Shown here: in pieces, positions 34,342-45,909 of the stretch | Position numbering within the stretch: position 1 is the stretch's first letter | Layout of the letters: each line of letters opens with the position of its first letter | From: Flaveria trinervia | Lineage: Eukaryota > Streptophyta > Magnoliopsida > Asterales > Asteraceae | Assembly (NCBI GenBank): GCA_025506515.1 | Contig: CM046443.1 | Span: 94,390,666-94,454,665, forward strand | Length of the DNA stretch: 64,000 nucleotides | Direction of reading: 5' to 3' | Notes under the pieces: generated by a model | Seen by the model: only the letters and a program-made list of their open reading frames with translations | What the model was told of the DNA's origin: nothing | The model's database searches: none | Made by a program: the position numbers and the translations under genes

Positions 34342-35814
34342 TTACTTCCGAAGGTAATTTCCATTTACCTTCTTCTTTGATTTGGAGCTTCCGAAGGAAA
34401 CAGACTTTCCTTCCGAAGCTTGAGACTTCTTGAGATTCTTTGAAGTCTTTGAATTGGTCATGTGGATGGTACTTTTAGGATTGTATGGGCAATCCTTGGC
34501 AATGTGAGAAGTACTTTCACACATGACACATAACATTTTCTTCTTCAAAGGAGTCTCCTTTGAGAGCAAGACTGGCTTTGGTCACATTCCTTCTCCACCT
34601 TCATCTTGGTAGATGCTGAGACAGTTCTTTTGGGCTGTGAACTGTTCTTGGAGTTGATGGTCCAGGCTGTGCAGCAGTGGTACACAGCAGCTCAGTCTTC
34701 TTCTTTGCACTGTGATGATTTGAACATGAACCAGTACTCTTAGCTGAGGAGTCTTGGTTGATGTCTTCAGTCTTTACTACTTTGAAACCTGCAGAGATAA
34801 AAACTTGTTTCTGCTTAGTATCATAAGTAGCCTTGATTTCTTAAGCCTTCTTTGCTTTCCTTTGCTCTTCCTGATCAAGTTCTTTCTCTTAGACTTGGTC
34901 ATCACAGTTGATTTCTTCTCCTCAGAAGGATAGTGGCCCTTGGAAGAATCCTCATCTTCACTCTTCTCAGAGGAATTCTTCACTATCACTTCTTTATCAT
35001 CCTCACTTATAGGATCTATGAGAGGAAGCTCATCTTCACAAGTTTACATCTAGGAGATCTTACAAACAAGATTGTGTGTGGAGGAGCTATCTCATTTGAT
35101 CCCAGTCCTGTCTGTTTTGATAGCACACTTTGTTGTGCAGGGATGAGGATATCATGTTCTTGAAGGTCTCTTCTTCAAGAACACTCTTTTCTACCCTGCT
35201 TTGCTGATCACAAGCTCAGCCTGGCACTTAGTTAGCTTGGTTATGAGATCTTGAATTTTAGTTCTAAAGTCTGTGTGTTCATGTTTTAGAGCTGAAATGG
35301 TTCTTCTAAGTCCTCTATTTTCAGTTTATAATCATTTTTAGACTTTCTAAAATCAGATTTTAAAATGTTTAAGGACTCAAGATCAGATCTCATCTCCAAG
35401 TTGTAGGACCTGTATCTATTTACTTTAGCAATGCATTCAGGAGTACAGAGATGTTCCAATACCTTGGCTTCATCATGATCAGCCATCAGTGCTTGGTTTG
35501 GAGAAGCATCTTCCACCTGAAAACTCCAGTCAAAATCCTTCTTCAACAGCGACAGCAGCATGTTGCTTAGTCTTCTCAGATTGAGGAGCTTTGTCAGTGT
35601 AGTTTGGTCTGGGTTGTGTTTGGCCCCCATTTTCTTTAGGTGCCTTACACTCCCTAGCAAAGTGACCCATAAGGTTGCAGTTGTAACACTTAACTTTGCT
35701 TTTATCCAGCCCAAACTTTCCACTGATAGCATTGCTTGGAAATCTTCTTCCTGTTCTCTTGTAGAACTTCTTGGCTCTGTGAGTGAGGAGAGCCATCTGC
35801 TGAACTATCTCCAT
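34342..35814 (-). pseudogene. gag: Gag C-terminal part and gag-protease linker, element B
   Basis: 35814-35530 has CYNCNLMGHFAREC, a CX2CX4HX4C nucleocapsid knuckle. 35732-35286 continues into a coiled-coil-like segment. 34989-34777 is highly basic (Lys/Arg/Ser). 34569-34342 has a second Cys/His group, CVMCESTSHIAKDC, a degenerate second knuckle. Five CTTCGGAAG-type words lie inside this region at 34259-34420, so the word also invades coding sequence. Confidence 0.75.
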
Positions 35815-36708
35815 GCATTCCAGGTCATCTGGATGAATACAGTCCAGGTCTTCAAGAGTGAAGAGATAATTCCCAACCTTTCATCAGTAGACACAAAGGC
35901 TTCAGAAGAACTTGTCTCTTGGAATGTACTTCCTTGAGTAAAGTTCTCTCTTGGTGTCTCCGGGAAGGTGATGAAAGGACCCTTATGTGAGTTGTCAGGG
36001 TAGCATATGAGATGATGTTGGGGTTCTATGCTGTCCCTTTCAACTACATGAAGGGCTGAACCCATTTGATTGTTGGAGTTTCCAGATGAACCTTGCATGT
36101 TCATTTCCATCTGGTATCCACTGAGAATCCCATACAACTCTGTCAGAGTAAGAGTTTTAAGGTTCTCAGTCCTCTTGATCACCACACAATAGTGTGTCCA
36201 TTGCCTAGGAAGTGAGGACATGAACTTCCTTACAATGTCCTGTTCTCAAGAGGTACTCCTCCATCCATTAGGGTATCCACAATCTCAACATACCTAAAGT
36301 ATTGTTGGGTCATGGTTTCACCAGCTTTGAAGGTGAAATTTTCAAACTGTTGCTTCAGAGATCTTTCTTGTCTCCTTGGCTTCAGAGGAGCCTTCATACA
36401 TCAGCTTCAGTGCATCCCAGCTGCTTAGCTGTTTTGCACTTCTTAAAACCTCTGTATAGAGTTTGGGAGAGCAGTCTGAAGAGCAGTCATGGCTTCCTAT
36501 CAATCTCTACTCTTTTCCTATCTTCATCTGAGTAGTTGGCCATATCTTTAGGGATCATACCAGCACCAGTAGCAGAGGGGGTGCTGGGTATGAAAGGTCC
36601 ATTTACAATAGATTCCCACATTCTTGAGTCAAGAGACTTGATGAAGCCTTCCATCCTCATGCACCAAGTGTCAAAATCATCAAGAGTGATCAGTGGGGAT
36701 TTGTTCAT
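35805..36708 (-). pseudogene. gag: Gag N-terminal and capsid region, element B
   Basis: The start at 36708 (MNKSPL) leads to LDDFDTWCMRMEGF, the copia gag N-terminal motif matching LDDYPQWKQ of element A. Stops split it around 36487 and 36222-36300. 36221-35805 carries the capsid C-terminal part (LPRQWTHY, LTLTELYGIL). The upstream PBS is 106 bp away, so the leader is short compared with that of element A. Confidence 0.78.
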
Positions 36709-36813
36709 GGTTCCATCTCCATATCAGTCTTTGAGATGGAAGCCATTTGAAGAGTTAGTTTTTGGTGTGTGAGGGATCTTAAGAGGTTAGATCTTATATC
36801 AAGAGCCTGGAAA

Positions 36814-36825
36814 GCTCTGATACCA
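36814..36825 (-). other. Primer binding site, element B
   Basis: TGGTATCAGAGC on the minus strand, complementary to initiator tRNA-Met, 2 bases from the 5' LTR end at 36828. Confidence 0.93.
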
Positions 36826-36827
36826 AT

Positions 36828-37643
36828 TGCAAGACCGTTTAAGGGCTTTAACACAATTACAACACAACGACACAAAAAGAGGAGATTAACTAAACTTTAA
36901 TCAAACAGTGAACTGGGTTAACCAAAATGATACAAAGAGCACAAGTAAAGTAAGAGACAGAACAAGAGAGTATGGTTTTCAAGAATGCAGTATATTGCTT
37001 TCTCTATGTTCTATTACAAGTGTTTCAAAGCATGAGATAAAAGATACAAGAACATGAGATACTTATACTACATCTACAGTTGGCTATACTTTGAAAGCCA
37101 GCTGGATACAATTGACTAGACACACAAACAAAATCAATTGTAGAGTCAAAAGGCAGATTGCCTTTTGACTGTGACTATGACATGCCATAGCTCACATCCT
37201 TATCTATTACAAAAGGATAAAGTACATAAAGTAGAAAGTATACAGACTCAAGACCTCAATGTACAGTTACCAAAAGCATTGACCTTTTCACCAACTCATG
37301 TAAGTTGGTGACTTGTAGAGGCACAGCGGAAAGGTGTCCAGCTTTACAGAAAAGTACATCAGAAAAAGCATGTCTTAAAAGTCTTCGGAAGAAATCTGTC
37401 TTCATAACTTCAAGCTTCGGAAGACTTTGTCTCTGAGGCTTCGGAAGACTTCATCTTTGGCTTCGGAAGATATTGGTCTTGGCTTCGGAAGATTTTGGTC
37501 TTGGCTTCGGAAGATTTTACACTTAGAGTATTTTCTAATGCATTGTGTAAAACTTCCAAAGCATTCTTCTCTTCAATACTTAGTGCATGTTGCTGAGACA
37601 CTTTGGATGTTTTGAGTTGCATCAGACTTAAGGAATCCTTACA
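36828..37643 (-). repeat. 5' LTR of copia element B
   Basis: 816 bp, TGCAAGACCG to ..CCTTACA. One 21-bp GGCTTCGGAAGAT unit fewer than the 3' LTR, plus scattered substitutions. Followed by the AAAGA target duplication. Confidence 0.95.
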
Positions 37644-37763
37644 AAAGAGTCTTAAAGAGAACTTGAGGACCTTTGATTTTGAGTTTTGAAAAGAAGCTAC
37701 TTCTGAGATTCAAAGAGGAGTAGATGACCTTCGATTTTGAGATTAAGACAAGTCGAGATATGC

Positions 37764-38587
37764 GACTTAAAGACATTAGGAGAAGCCGAGATTGAAGATT
37801 CACTTGAGTATGCCTGGTTGACTGATTCGCTTAATTTGGTCGCTTTCAATATGCAGGCTGCAGCTTGTAGGCACAAGCGGCAGGCGACTTGTGGCCCATC
37901 GGAGTTAAAAAGACGGCTTTGATTTGTGGTTTTGTGGATCATCAAAGAGTCGATTTGAATATGGTCCATCTATGCAACGACTGATGATTGATGAACCCTA
38001 ACCGTAGGGACAACCTGCGATAGGCTGAAGACATTCAGAGGATAGAGATTGAGCTATGGTGGGCTGCATGTTTTATTTTTATAAAAAAAATAGGCCTTTA
38101 TTTTTTAGGGGCCCGTTGGTCATAGGTTGACATTTTCGGGGCTCACTTTGTGGGTCAGAACTATTGGAAAACGAAAGATAACTTATTAGACGAATAGCGT
38201 GCCCCGGACTAAGCATATCCAAGAAAGACACAAGTGAGACTCAAAGACATTAGGAGAAGCCGAGATTGAAGATTCACTTGAGTATGCCTGGTTGACTGAT
38301 TCGCTTGATTTGGTCGCTTTCAATATGCAGGCTGCAGCTTGTAGGCACAAGCAGCAGGCGACTTGTGGCCCATCGGAGTTGAAGAGACGGCTTCGATTTG
38401 TGGCTTTGTGGATCATCTAAGAGTCGATTTGAATATGGTCCATCTATGCAACGGCTGATAATTGATGAACCCTAACCGTAGGGAACAACTTGCGGTAGGC
38501 TGAAGACATTCAGAGGATAGAGATTGAGCTGCGATGGGCTGCATGTTTTATTTTTTTTTAAAAATGGGCCTTTATTTTTTAGGGGCT
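37764..38587. repeat. Direct duplication, two 350-bp copies 474 bp apart
   Basis: 37764-38113 and 38238-38587 share AAAGACATTAGGAGAAGCCG, GCAGCTTGTAGGCACAAGC and TTTATTTTTTAGGGGC, with a handful of substitutions. The 124-bp spacer between them is unique. The pair forms the right half of the hAT-like element and includes the quasi-palindrome GCTTGTAGGCACAAGC. Confidence 0.9.
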
Positions 38588-38638
38588 CCAAGCCCAATGC
38601 TTCCCTCTCTTAAGAGATGGGCCGGCGCTAACAACCCT

Positions 38639-40490
38639 CATAAAAATATTTAATATTTTTGAAAATGCTTATAAGTAAATAAAAGAGAAAAGATAATGAT
38701 ATATAATAAGTATTATTTAGTTTAAAATTAAAATAAAAAATAATGTTTTTAGTAAATATGAATATGGGGATATGTGAATGCTCTTATATGATTGTTTTTT
38801 GTATAGTTTATTCATATGCAAGTGATATATCATTTATTGTTAGTTAGCTATACAAACGTGGTCAGTTTACAATCCTTCATTGTTAATTAGTACTCGGTAA
38901 TTATTTTAAAGATAAAAACATACATTTATGGTGTAATTTTTAATTAAAAGAAATAACATGTATAAAAGTTACGAATATTTTTAAAAGATGGGTAAACTGT
39001 AGGAGAAATTAACAAAAATGATAATCATTAAAATATTCTTTTAATAAAAAAATTTCTTTATAATTTCATTTCAATCACTGATTGAAAAACATAATGATTA
39101 AAAAAATTTTCTTACCCTTTACAATTAAAACCTATTTTATTTGAAACCTTAATTACCTAATAAAGTATGTATAAATCTTTTTGATAAAGTTATTCTTACG
39201 TGTATCCATAAAAATGCTTTAAGAAACAATCTAGTTTTATAGTCAAAAAGGAAAACAAATGTATTTATATATTCCTTATCGAATTAATAAATTATAATTA
39301 TATATAAATAAAATATTCTTACCCATCAATGTCGAAATTCTGGATTTTTGGGTGGCGTTTAGAAAACAAAATTGTTGGAGGTTGTGTAGCTTCAAACGTA
39401 TCCTTATGAAAACAAATGTAACTTCAAAAATCATTACAAGATAATTAAAAGTGACTTTAAATCTTTAGTGCTTTAAACTTTTAACGAACGTCAAAACAAA
39501 TTTTTTTGTATTATTATCAATAGGAACTATAAATAGCTTTCATCTACGTGACACTTAAGTGGTATTATAATTAAATAATCATTACATATAGTTTTATAAA
39601 AGATTAAAAGTAAAGTAGATACTATTTTCATCTTCAAGGTTTGCTAAAAATACTTGTTTTCATGCAAAAGTTTAAAGATAATCATTTAGTCGTATAGTTA
39701 TAATTAAGTAACGATTTTCATACACTCTGTTAAATGCTTAAATGGAGAGGGCATTATAATCAATTTAACTAGAATTTTTTTTACTATATGAGATATTTAT
39801 CGTTGTCATTTTAACCTATAAAACTAAATGCAATCAAATTAAAATGCAATAAACAAATAAATTAAAGAGTAATGAAAATCAAGCAATAAACAATTGGCGA
39901 ATCCATAATCTTGTTTTCGAACAACTATGACGAAGAATTCCTTGAATGATAGATAGAGGAGTCGTAGTGAAACCGATCGGTGAAAATTTGTAGCTTGTGA
40001 AGCCAATCGATAAGGAATTGTAGGTTGTGAAGTCGATTGATGAGAAAACCAATCGATAGAGGATCGCATGTTGTGAAGTCGATCAATTATAAAAGTTGAG
40101 TTTGAGAAGTGGGAAGCAAAAAAGCTTAAAGTTGACTATGATGCCCTCTCATGTGAGGGGTTTTGACAGATTCCATAGATAAAATTAACAAAGCAGATTA
40201 AAATAGTTAGTTATTTTTTAGCAAAACACAAGGATGAAAAAATAGTAGTTTACTCTTAAAATATTATGGTTTCTAAAGAGTTCCCTATCCTACACTAAGA
40301 AACTTTAAAAAAAATCTAACATATAATGTGTAAAATCATTGAGGTCGTATTTGAAATCGCTTATCAAATGCAAGATATTTTTAGAGCCCGTTACTCAAGT
40401 TAGAAAATCGTTAAAAATCAACACACTTTTAAACCTCCTAAGGAATCACAAATTTCCTTCGAAATCCCATCCTACTATGGCAAATAGTTT
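38639..40490. other. AT-rich intergenic DNA
   Basis: No ORF longer than about 75 codons, no repeat family recognised. Around 39960-40085 there are several loose repeats of AATCGATxGAGxA. Nothing further is supported. Confidence 0.5.
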
Positions 40491-40620
40491 GGTCAAGTCA
40501 TTGGTTGACCTGAGAAAGTAAACATTGTCTTTCCTTTTTGTTTTCTTGTATCAGTTTTGCATATAATTGTAATCATATAGGTTGTACCAATCTTGGAGGT
40601 ATCACCCAGATATCTATATA
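40491..40620 (+). promoter_or_regulatory. Upstream region of D1: conserved W-box block and TATA
   Basis: The block at 40491-40540 (GGTCAAGTCATTGGTTGACC .. AACATTGTCTTTC) closely matches the D2 upstream block at 54887-54930. It contains the WRKY W-box core TTGACC. A TATCTATATA box at 40611-40620 is about 65 bp before the ATG. This looks like the remnant of a formerly active promoter. Confidence 0.55.
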
Positions 40621-41297
40621 CTTGATCTTCAGACACAAGCAGTTTCATAATCCGATCCACACGCTTCATATACAACTCACAAATGGAGAGCAAATCGGTA
40701 GCGTACTGTGTAATTACAGTCATTCTGGGATAGCTGCAGCCACAGGTTTTGCGGGGAGGCCACTAAGGTTAAGGTAACAATAAAAAATCTACATCTTTAT
40801 ATGCATAGACCATGTTGAGAATTATCTGATTGTGTCTGGTCGGGTCAGATAGGTATGGATAGGAGTAGCTTTTATTTATGTACATGTTTGTTACTGTTAG
40901 GGAGTAGTGGGTCGGTATTAGTGAGTCAGTAACGATGCATGTTCTGTATGAATCAATGAGTTTTAGGTTTAGTGGAGTGGCCTGTTGGCCCTTTAGGATC
41001 ATGAGGCTTTTGATATGTTCTTGGATATGAACTTGTGTTTGAGAGAATGATAAGAACAATATACGTATGAATTGATTATGAATGTTTGATTGTTTTTTCT
41101 AAATGTATAGATTCTTAACACATATTTATACCCTATAGGTAGTTAACATGTTTACTTCTTGACATACTATATCCTTATACATAAATACACTTTATATACT
41201 TAGACTCTAAGTTAGCTTTATACTAATTACATAAACGACCTTCTAGTTTAACTATACATAGACACACTTATGCATTTATGGATTAAGCCCTAATTTC

Positions 41298-44200
41298 TTA
41301 ATCCATGTCTTCAACGTCGTTATGCTTCAATATCTTCATAACTCTCTTCATCTTTGATATCTTGAACTTTGTCTTTAACACGAACGAGCTTTCCTTTGTC
41401 TTCGTATTCATTTTGTGTATAATCTTCTTCAACTTGTGTAATAACAGAATTGGGTCTTCGTCTTCCATTATGTGACGTGATTCTTCTTCTTTATGTTTTG
41501 ATTTAGTACATTCAGATGCATAGTGTCCTTGATCACTGCAATTATAACATCTTATCTTGCTTTTGTCAAATGTGAATTTGTTTTGATTCCTTGGATATCT
41601 TTTCCTTCCTTCATAGTTATCATCATTTTCTTTAGGGTTTTCATGTGACATAGCTTCTACTCTTTCTTCTTGTTTAAATCTACCACGGCCTCTACCACGT
41701 GATGGATGAAAACTACCTCTTCCACGACTTGTCTTGTTTTTTTGTGTAACATCCGTCATTTTCAAGTTATAAACACGAACCCGAACTAAAATCGAACTTT
41801 CTTACGATATGAATTTATTTATTTAAATTATTTTATTTATATTAATGAATTATATAGATTAGACGTGTAGTTTAAACAATATCGTGAATTGATCATTAAA
41901 CAACTTATAATAACTCGTTGATTTATAATTAATTCTTTTTCATAAATTATAAAGTTTATTAATCATGTTACAACAAATAACTAAATGGAAAAGACTTATT
42001 AAAACTTATAAAGTTATAAAATGAATTTTAATAAACTTATAAAGTTTTATTAGTAATTATGAATTTTAAATACTGAAAATAAATAATCAAATTATAAAGT
42101 TTACAAGTTTTATAAAATTTATAAAGATTAACAAATAAATAATTTGATTGATTATTCAAATTGGTTTTATAAAGTCTATAAAGATTTTATAAAAAAAGTT
42201 GTTAAAATTAGAGTCTTCAGAAATTTAAATTATTTAATTTTATATTTATTTTAAATTCCAATCATAACCCCCTTTTAAAAGACTTATAAATCATCATTAA
42301 CACCATTCATAACCTCCTCCTAACCTCAAGTATAAAAACAAGTCTTAGGCCTTACTTTTTATTTGCTCATTCTCTAAAATCTCACTCTCATATCTTTCTC
42401 TCATCCATTGGTTATAATCAATTTGAAGAATTTTATTGTACAAGAAATTTCAAGAATTCTTAATACTAAGATAATCTTTCATTTCTTTTATATTATACAT
42501 TTCAATCATCCTAACATCCAATTGTTCTCATGATTTTATGTTCTTACTATTATTCTTTCTTCTATTAAATCTCTTTTATTTTAATCATTATAATTTGATC
42601 ATTAACATTTTAATAATCACTAACCTTATAACAATCACTAACATACCTAAATTAAGCTAACAACACACTAACATAAACAAAGAATCTCGTTTGCATATGG
42701 ACGGCTATGCCACCGCATTCGGTTATTCCACAAGATTATTATTCTAAACGATGGCTATGCCAGAGTATTAGAATATTTTTATAACTCAAATGAAGACTAA
42801 TATACCATATATTGACATAATAAAATGTTCTAACCCGTTTCATGCTTTAACGATTTTAAAAGTGCACATAAGTGCCTTACTACAATTCTAGCAGAATATA
42901 ATCTTACTTCAACCGAATATAACTTAATTATAACAAACTAAATTTGAGTAAACTCAGACTCCAATGTTAAATTCATTGAATTACCTTTTCAAAGACAGTT
43001 TATACGTCTTCAAACTCAATCGGACGATTAAATAATAGCCTTTACAAGATAAGTGCGTCTTTCAGCACCTTCTGTCTTGTGCTGCTTGTTTGACCTATTA
43101 AAGATCATTTCATAAAATTGTTTCTGAATGAAAGTTGTCTGGGAGATTTTGAACTAATAAGTATAAACTTTTATAATTTTATGAAACCGTTTTCTATTTT
43201 TAAAACTTGTTCAAACACATACCAAACATTCTATCCAAAATCTAAAATTGATGCAATAATCCTTTTTCAATCTACCTTTCGTTTTTAGCATTCTCTAAAC
43301 GTCCTAATTTCTTGTAATGAATTCCAACCCAAGCTATTGTTCTTTTATCATTTAGGACATCACCTTTGACTCTTGACATTCAAGTTTTCTTATGTACTCT
43401 ACAACCATCACTATACTTGTGAGTTTTCCATGTGAGTATTTCTATACCTATTTTTCATATTTTCACACTTTAGGGTGAAACATGTTACCTTATAATCGTT
43501 GCACTTGTAAAATATTTGATTCTTGTAAACTTATGGCAATTCACTTATATGTTGTGGTTAGTTGATTTTTGTAATTACCATGTATTGACGATTATATGTA
43601 CAATCATTAACTATTACTAGTCTGGCAACGTCATAGATCTATGGGCCTAACAAGTCTGCTTGGTTAATCCAAGTACACTTAGCTAATCGTATAAACTTGT
43701 AAACATTGAGACTTGTAAAATTGTCAAGGTTTGTTTGTGCATTCTGTCATACATCCCTAGTTACTTTGTTCTCTAACTTATAACATGAATTGCCATCTTT
43801 TATATACTTATGTATTGAAAACTATGGAAATCTCACCAACTTTCAAAGTTGACCCTTTCTTTGTAACATGTTTCAGGTTTACTACTTGAAGATCTCTTCG
43901 TGCTCATATAGAACTTGGACTTAGTTAATTGAAAGTCTTATGTTATTATGTATATTTTGTTTCTATTGCATTTACTTTATTATCTTGTAATGTTCAATAA
44001 AAATGATATTTAATATTATTGTGCTATAAACAATCGTTTCACATTCATCCGCCTCGATGATTCCGCCGTCGGTCGGGGTGTGACATCTTGAAGGGTGAAC
44101 AAAATTTTTTCTTGATTGTCCACTTGACCTTCATTCAATAATTTTTTTCTTTCTTCAAATGCTTTTAATCTTCTAATATTTCATCTAGAGTTGTTGAATC

Positions 44201-44752
44201 TAAATCAATGAACTCCTCAATAGTTGCTATGATTTGGAAAAACCTTTTAGGCATAGAGCTTAGGAGTTTGCGTACTAAAGTTGGTTGATCAAACATTGAT
44301 CCCCGACCACTTGCTCTAGTAACGATATTATTAAGCTTTGCGGTGAATGAATGATATTGTCTTCTTCTTTCATCCTTAGTTATTCAAATTCAGTTTTGAG
44401 TGTTTGAAAACGTGCTTTTGTACTCGATCTACACCCACATGTCTTGTCTTAAGTGCATCCCAAATTTCATTTGCATTTTCATAATTTGCAACTTGTAACA
44501 TCATATCTTCAGGTAATGCTTGAAATAAATATGCAATTGCCGTCATATTTTTCTTTTCATCGAATTGCGTGTTCTCACTAGGTCTATCATTTCCCATAAT
44601 CCATTTGCCTTGAGTATGGTTTTCATACGTATTGACCATATAGTGTAGTTTGTCGATTTCAAAACGGGACATTGGAATTGAGAAATGAACTCACATCTTT
44701 ATGTATTACCATTTCGTTTTTGTTTAAACCCGTTGATGATTCTTCTGTCATC
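41298..44752 (-). pseudogene. gag: Gag of the gag-only element (split by a solo LTR)
   Basis: Starts near 44752 (MTEESSTG); a one-base frame change near 44675 leads into SRFEIDKLHYMVNTYE. Then ALPEDMMLQVANYENANEIWDALKTRHVG, the UBN2 capsid motif, follows to 44376, and more capsid sequence (FFQIIATIEEF) runs to 44086 with breaks. After the 2.34-kb insertion, 41765-41298 continues with an RG-rich box (SRGRGSFHPSRGRGRGRF), CYNCSDQGHYASEC (CCHC knuckle) and a Lys-rich tail. The stop codon at 41298-41300 is only ten bases from the terminal repeat, so there was never room for pol. It could have been mobilised in trans by a copia element. Confidence 0.75.
41745..44085 (+). mobile_element. Gypsy-type solo LTR inside the gag-only element
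   Basis: 2,341 bp, TGTAACATCC to ..GGGTGTGACA, flanked by TTTTG and TCTTG (4 of 5 bases match, a probable 5-bp target duplication). No internal region is present. It is homologous to the reversed solo LTR at 8682-11278. It interrupts gag between the capsid and the RG/zinc-knuckle parts, and is therefore younger than its host element. Confidence 0.82.
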
Positions 44753-45179
44753 TTGACTTCGTTTTCTTCTAAACAAACTTGATTTTCTAAATCTAACTTT
44801 CTTGAATCCTTCAAATATGCGTTGTAATCCACGAACAATACTCGTTTTCAATCTTTTTGGTCATGATCTCTTGAAAAGTTTCACTTTCTTGAAACGTTTT
44901 ATTTTTAAACTTACGACTAAAACACAAATTAGGGCAAAATCCCTTACTTCTTCCTTTGAAACCTTCGACCATAATCCACGAACACCGAATCCCTTTCTGT
45001 TCTTCAATGGTTCACGTGAATGGTGGAAACAACCGACGATACTCGGGTTTCAAGCAAGGTCGATATTCACTCGAACGATAGCGATATCAACAGGTATGTT
45101 CTCTTCTTCTTATCTTTCTTTAATTTTTGAATTCAATTTGTCTGAACTGAACTTCTCTTAGTCGATATGGGTTTCTCTG

Positions 45180-45850
45180 AATCGATTTGAAAAAACAACT
45201 TACTCGACTTGTTCTTAATCAGAACTTCGGAGTCGATTTCTATCTTCTCCTCTGTCGATTTGGATTCCCAAAATAACTTGATTCTGATTATATTCTGCAA
45301 TTTTTCTTAAAATTGGTTCGCCACTTGTAAACAATAATCTGAATCGATTTGTGCTATTATTTTCTTCTCTTGTCTGAGTCGATTTGAAACGAAATCGACT
45401 TGGTTTTGGGGTTATGAATCGATTTAACAGAATCAATTTGTTGTTCCTCAATCTAAATCGATTTAACAGAATCGATTAACAGAATCGAATTTTGTCTTTT
45501 GCAATTGGACTGAATGATTTTGTCACTGAAATCAATTTCACAACGCGAAATCGATTATCTGATCAATTTGTTGCTTCTTCGATTTGATTTGTTCTTGTAT
45601 TTCGCAATCGGTCTGAATTGATTTATAACTGAATCAATTTTAACAACGCTGAATTGATTATCGGATCGATTTGTTGTTACCGGAATCGTTTTTACCCTTC
45701 TGAAACGATTTGTCTGAATCGATTTACTCCTGAATCAATTTTAACAACACGGAATCGATTATCCTGATCGATTTGTTGTTCTCTGAATCGTTTCGGGTCT
45801 TCTGAAACGATTTACTCGGAATCGATTTTTCTCTGAATTGATTTTGTTTC
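45180..45850. repeat. AATCGATT palindrome array in the leader of the gag-only element
   Basis: At least nine exact AATCGATT octamers (near 45179, 45333, 45417, 45457, 45472, 45549, 45717, 45752, 45821) plus many one-base variants (AATCAATT, GATCGATT, AATCGTTT) lie in 670 bp. Chance would give far fewer than one. The array lies between the PBS and the gag start on the element strand. Confidence 0.85.
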
Positions 45851-45896
45851 TTGATTGCAGTTTCAAGAACAAATCACAGATTAGATTCGAGCCTTA

Positions 45897-45909
45897 GGCT
45901 TTGATACCA
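45897..45909 (-). other. PBS-like site of the gag-only element
   Basis: The minus strand reads TGGTATCAAAGCC, one mismatch from the initiator tRNA-Met complement TGGTATCAGAGCC, two or three bases from the terminal repeat. It gives orientation and supports an LTR-type origin. Confidence 0.7.

Larger units (their letters stand above)
25229..37643 (-). mobile_element. Full-length Ty1/copia element B with downstream aORF
   Basis: This 12,415-bp element has both LTRs and a perfect 5-bp target duplication, AAAGA (25224-25228 and 37644-37648). On the minus strand the order is 5' LTR, PBS, gag, protease, integrase, RT, RNase H, motif-rich spacer, aORF, polypurine tract, 3' LTR, the same architecture as element A. 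LTRs differ by about 2% plus small indels by eye. Coding regions carry multiple frameshifts and stops. Its word family (CTTCGGAAG) differs completely from that of element A. Confidence 0.95.
24690..38630. mobile_element. hAT-like non-autonomous DNA element split by copia B
   Basis: The left end reads CAGGGTCGGCTCAAC. The reverse complement of the right end reads TAGCGCCGGCCCATC, matching at 11 of 15 positions, as in hAT terminal repeats with a GGxCCGGC core. The flanks are ACAACCTC (24682-24689) and ACAACCCT (38631-38638), a near-perfect 8-bp target duplication as expected for hAT. Without the 12.4-kb copia insertion the element is about 1.5 kb with no transposase. Its right half contains a 350-bp duplication (37764-38587). 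Confidence 0.6.

Noticed and set aside
40683..40773. D1 as a functional gene with an alternative frame
   Set aside because: Exon 1 has net five-base loss and exon 2 has two in-frame stops; no alternative frame restores the membrane core.
44802..45161. 119-codon plus-strand frame next to the gag-only element leader
   Set aside because: No recognisable domain, opposite to the element strand, and overlapping the leader; probably fortuitous.
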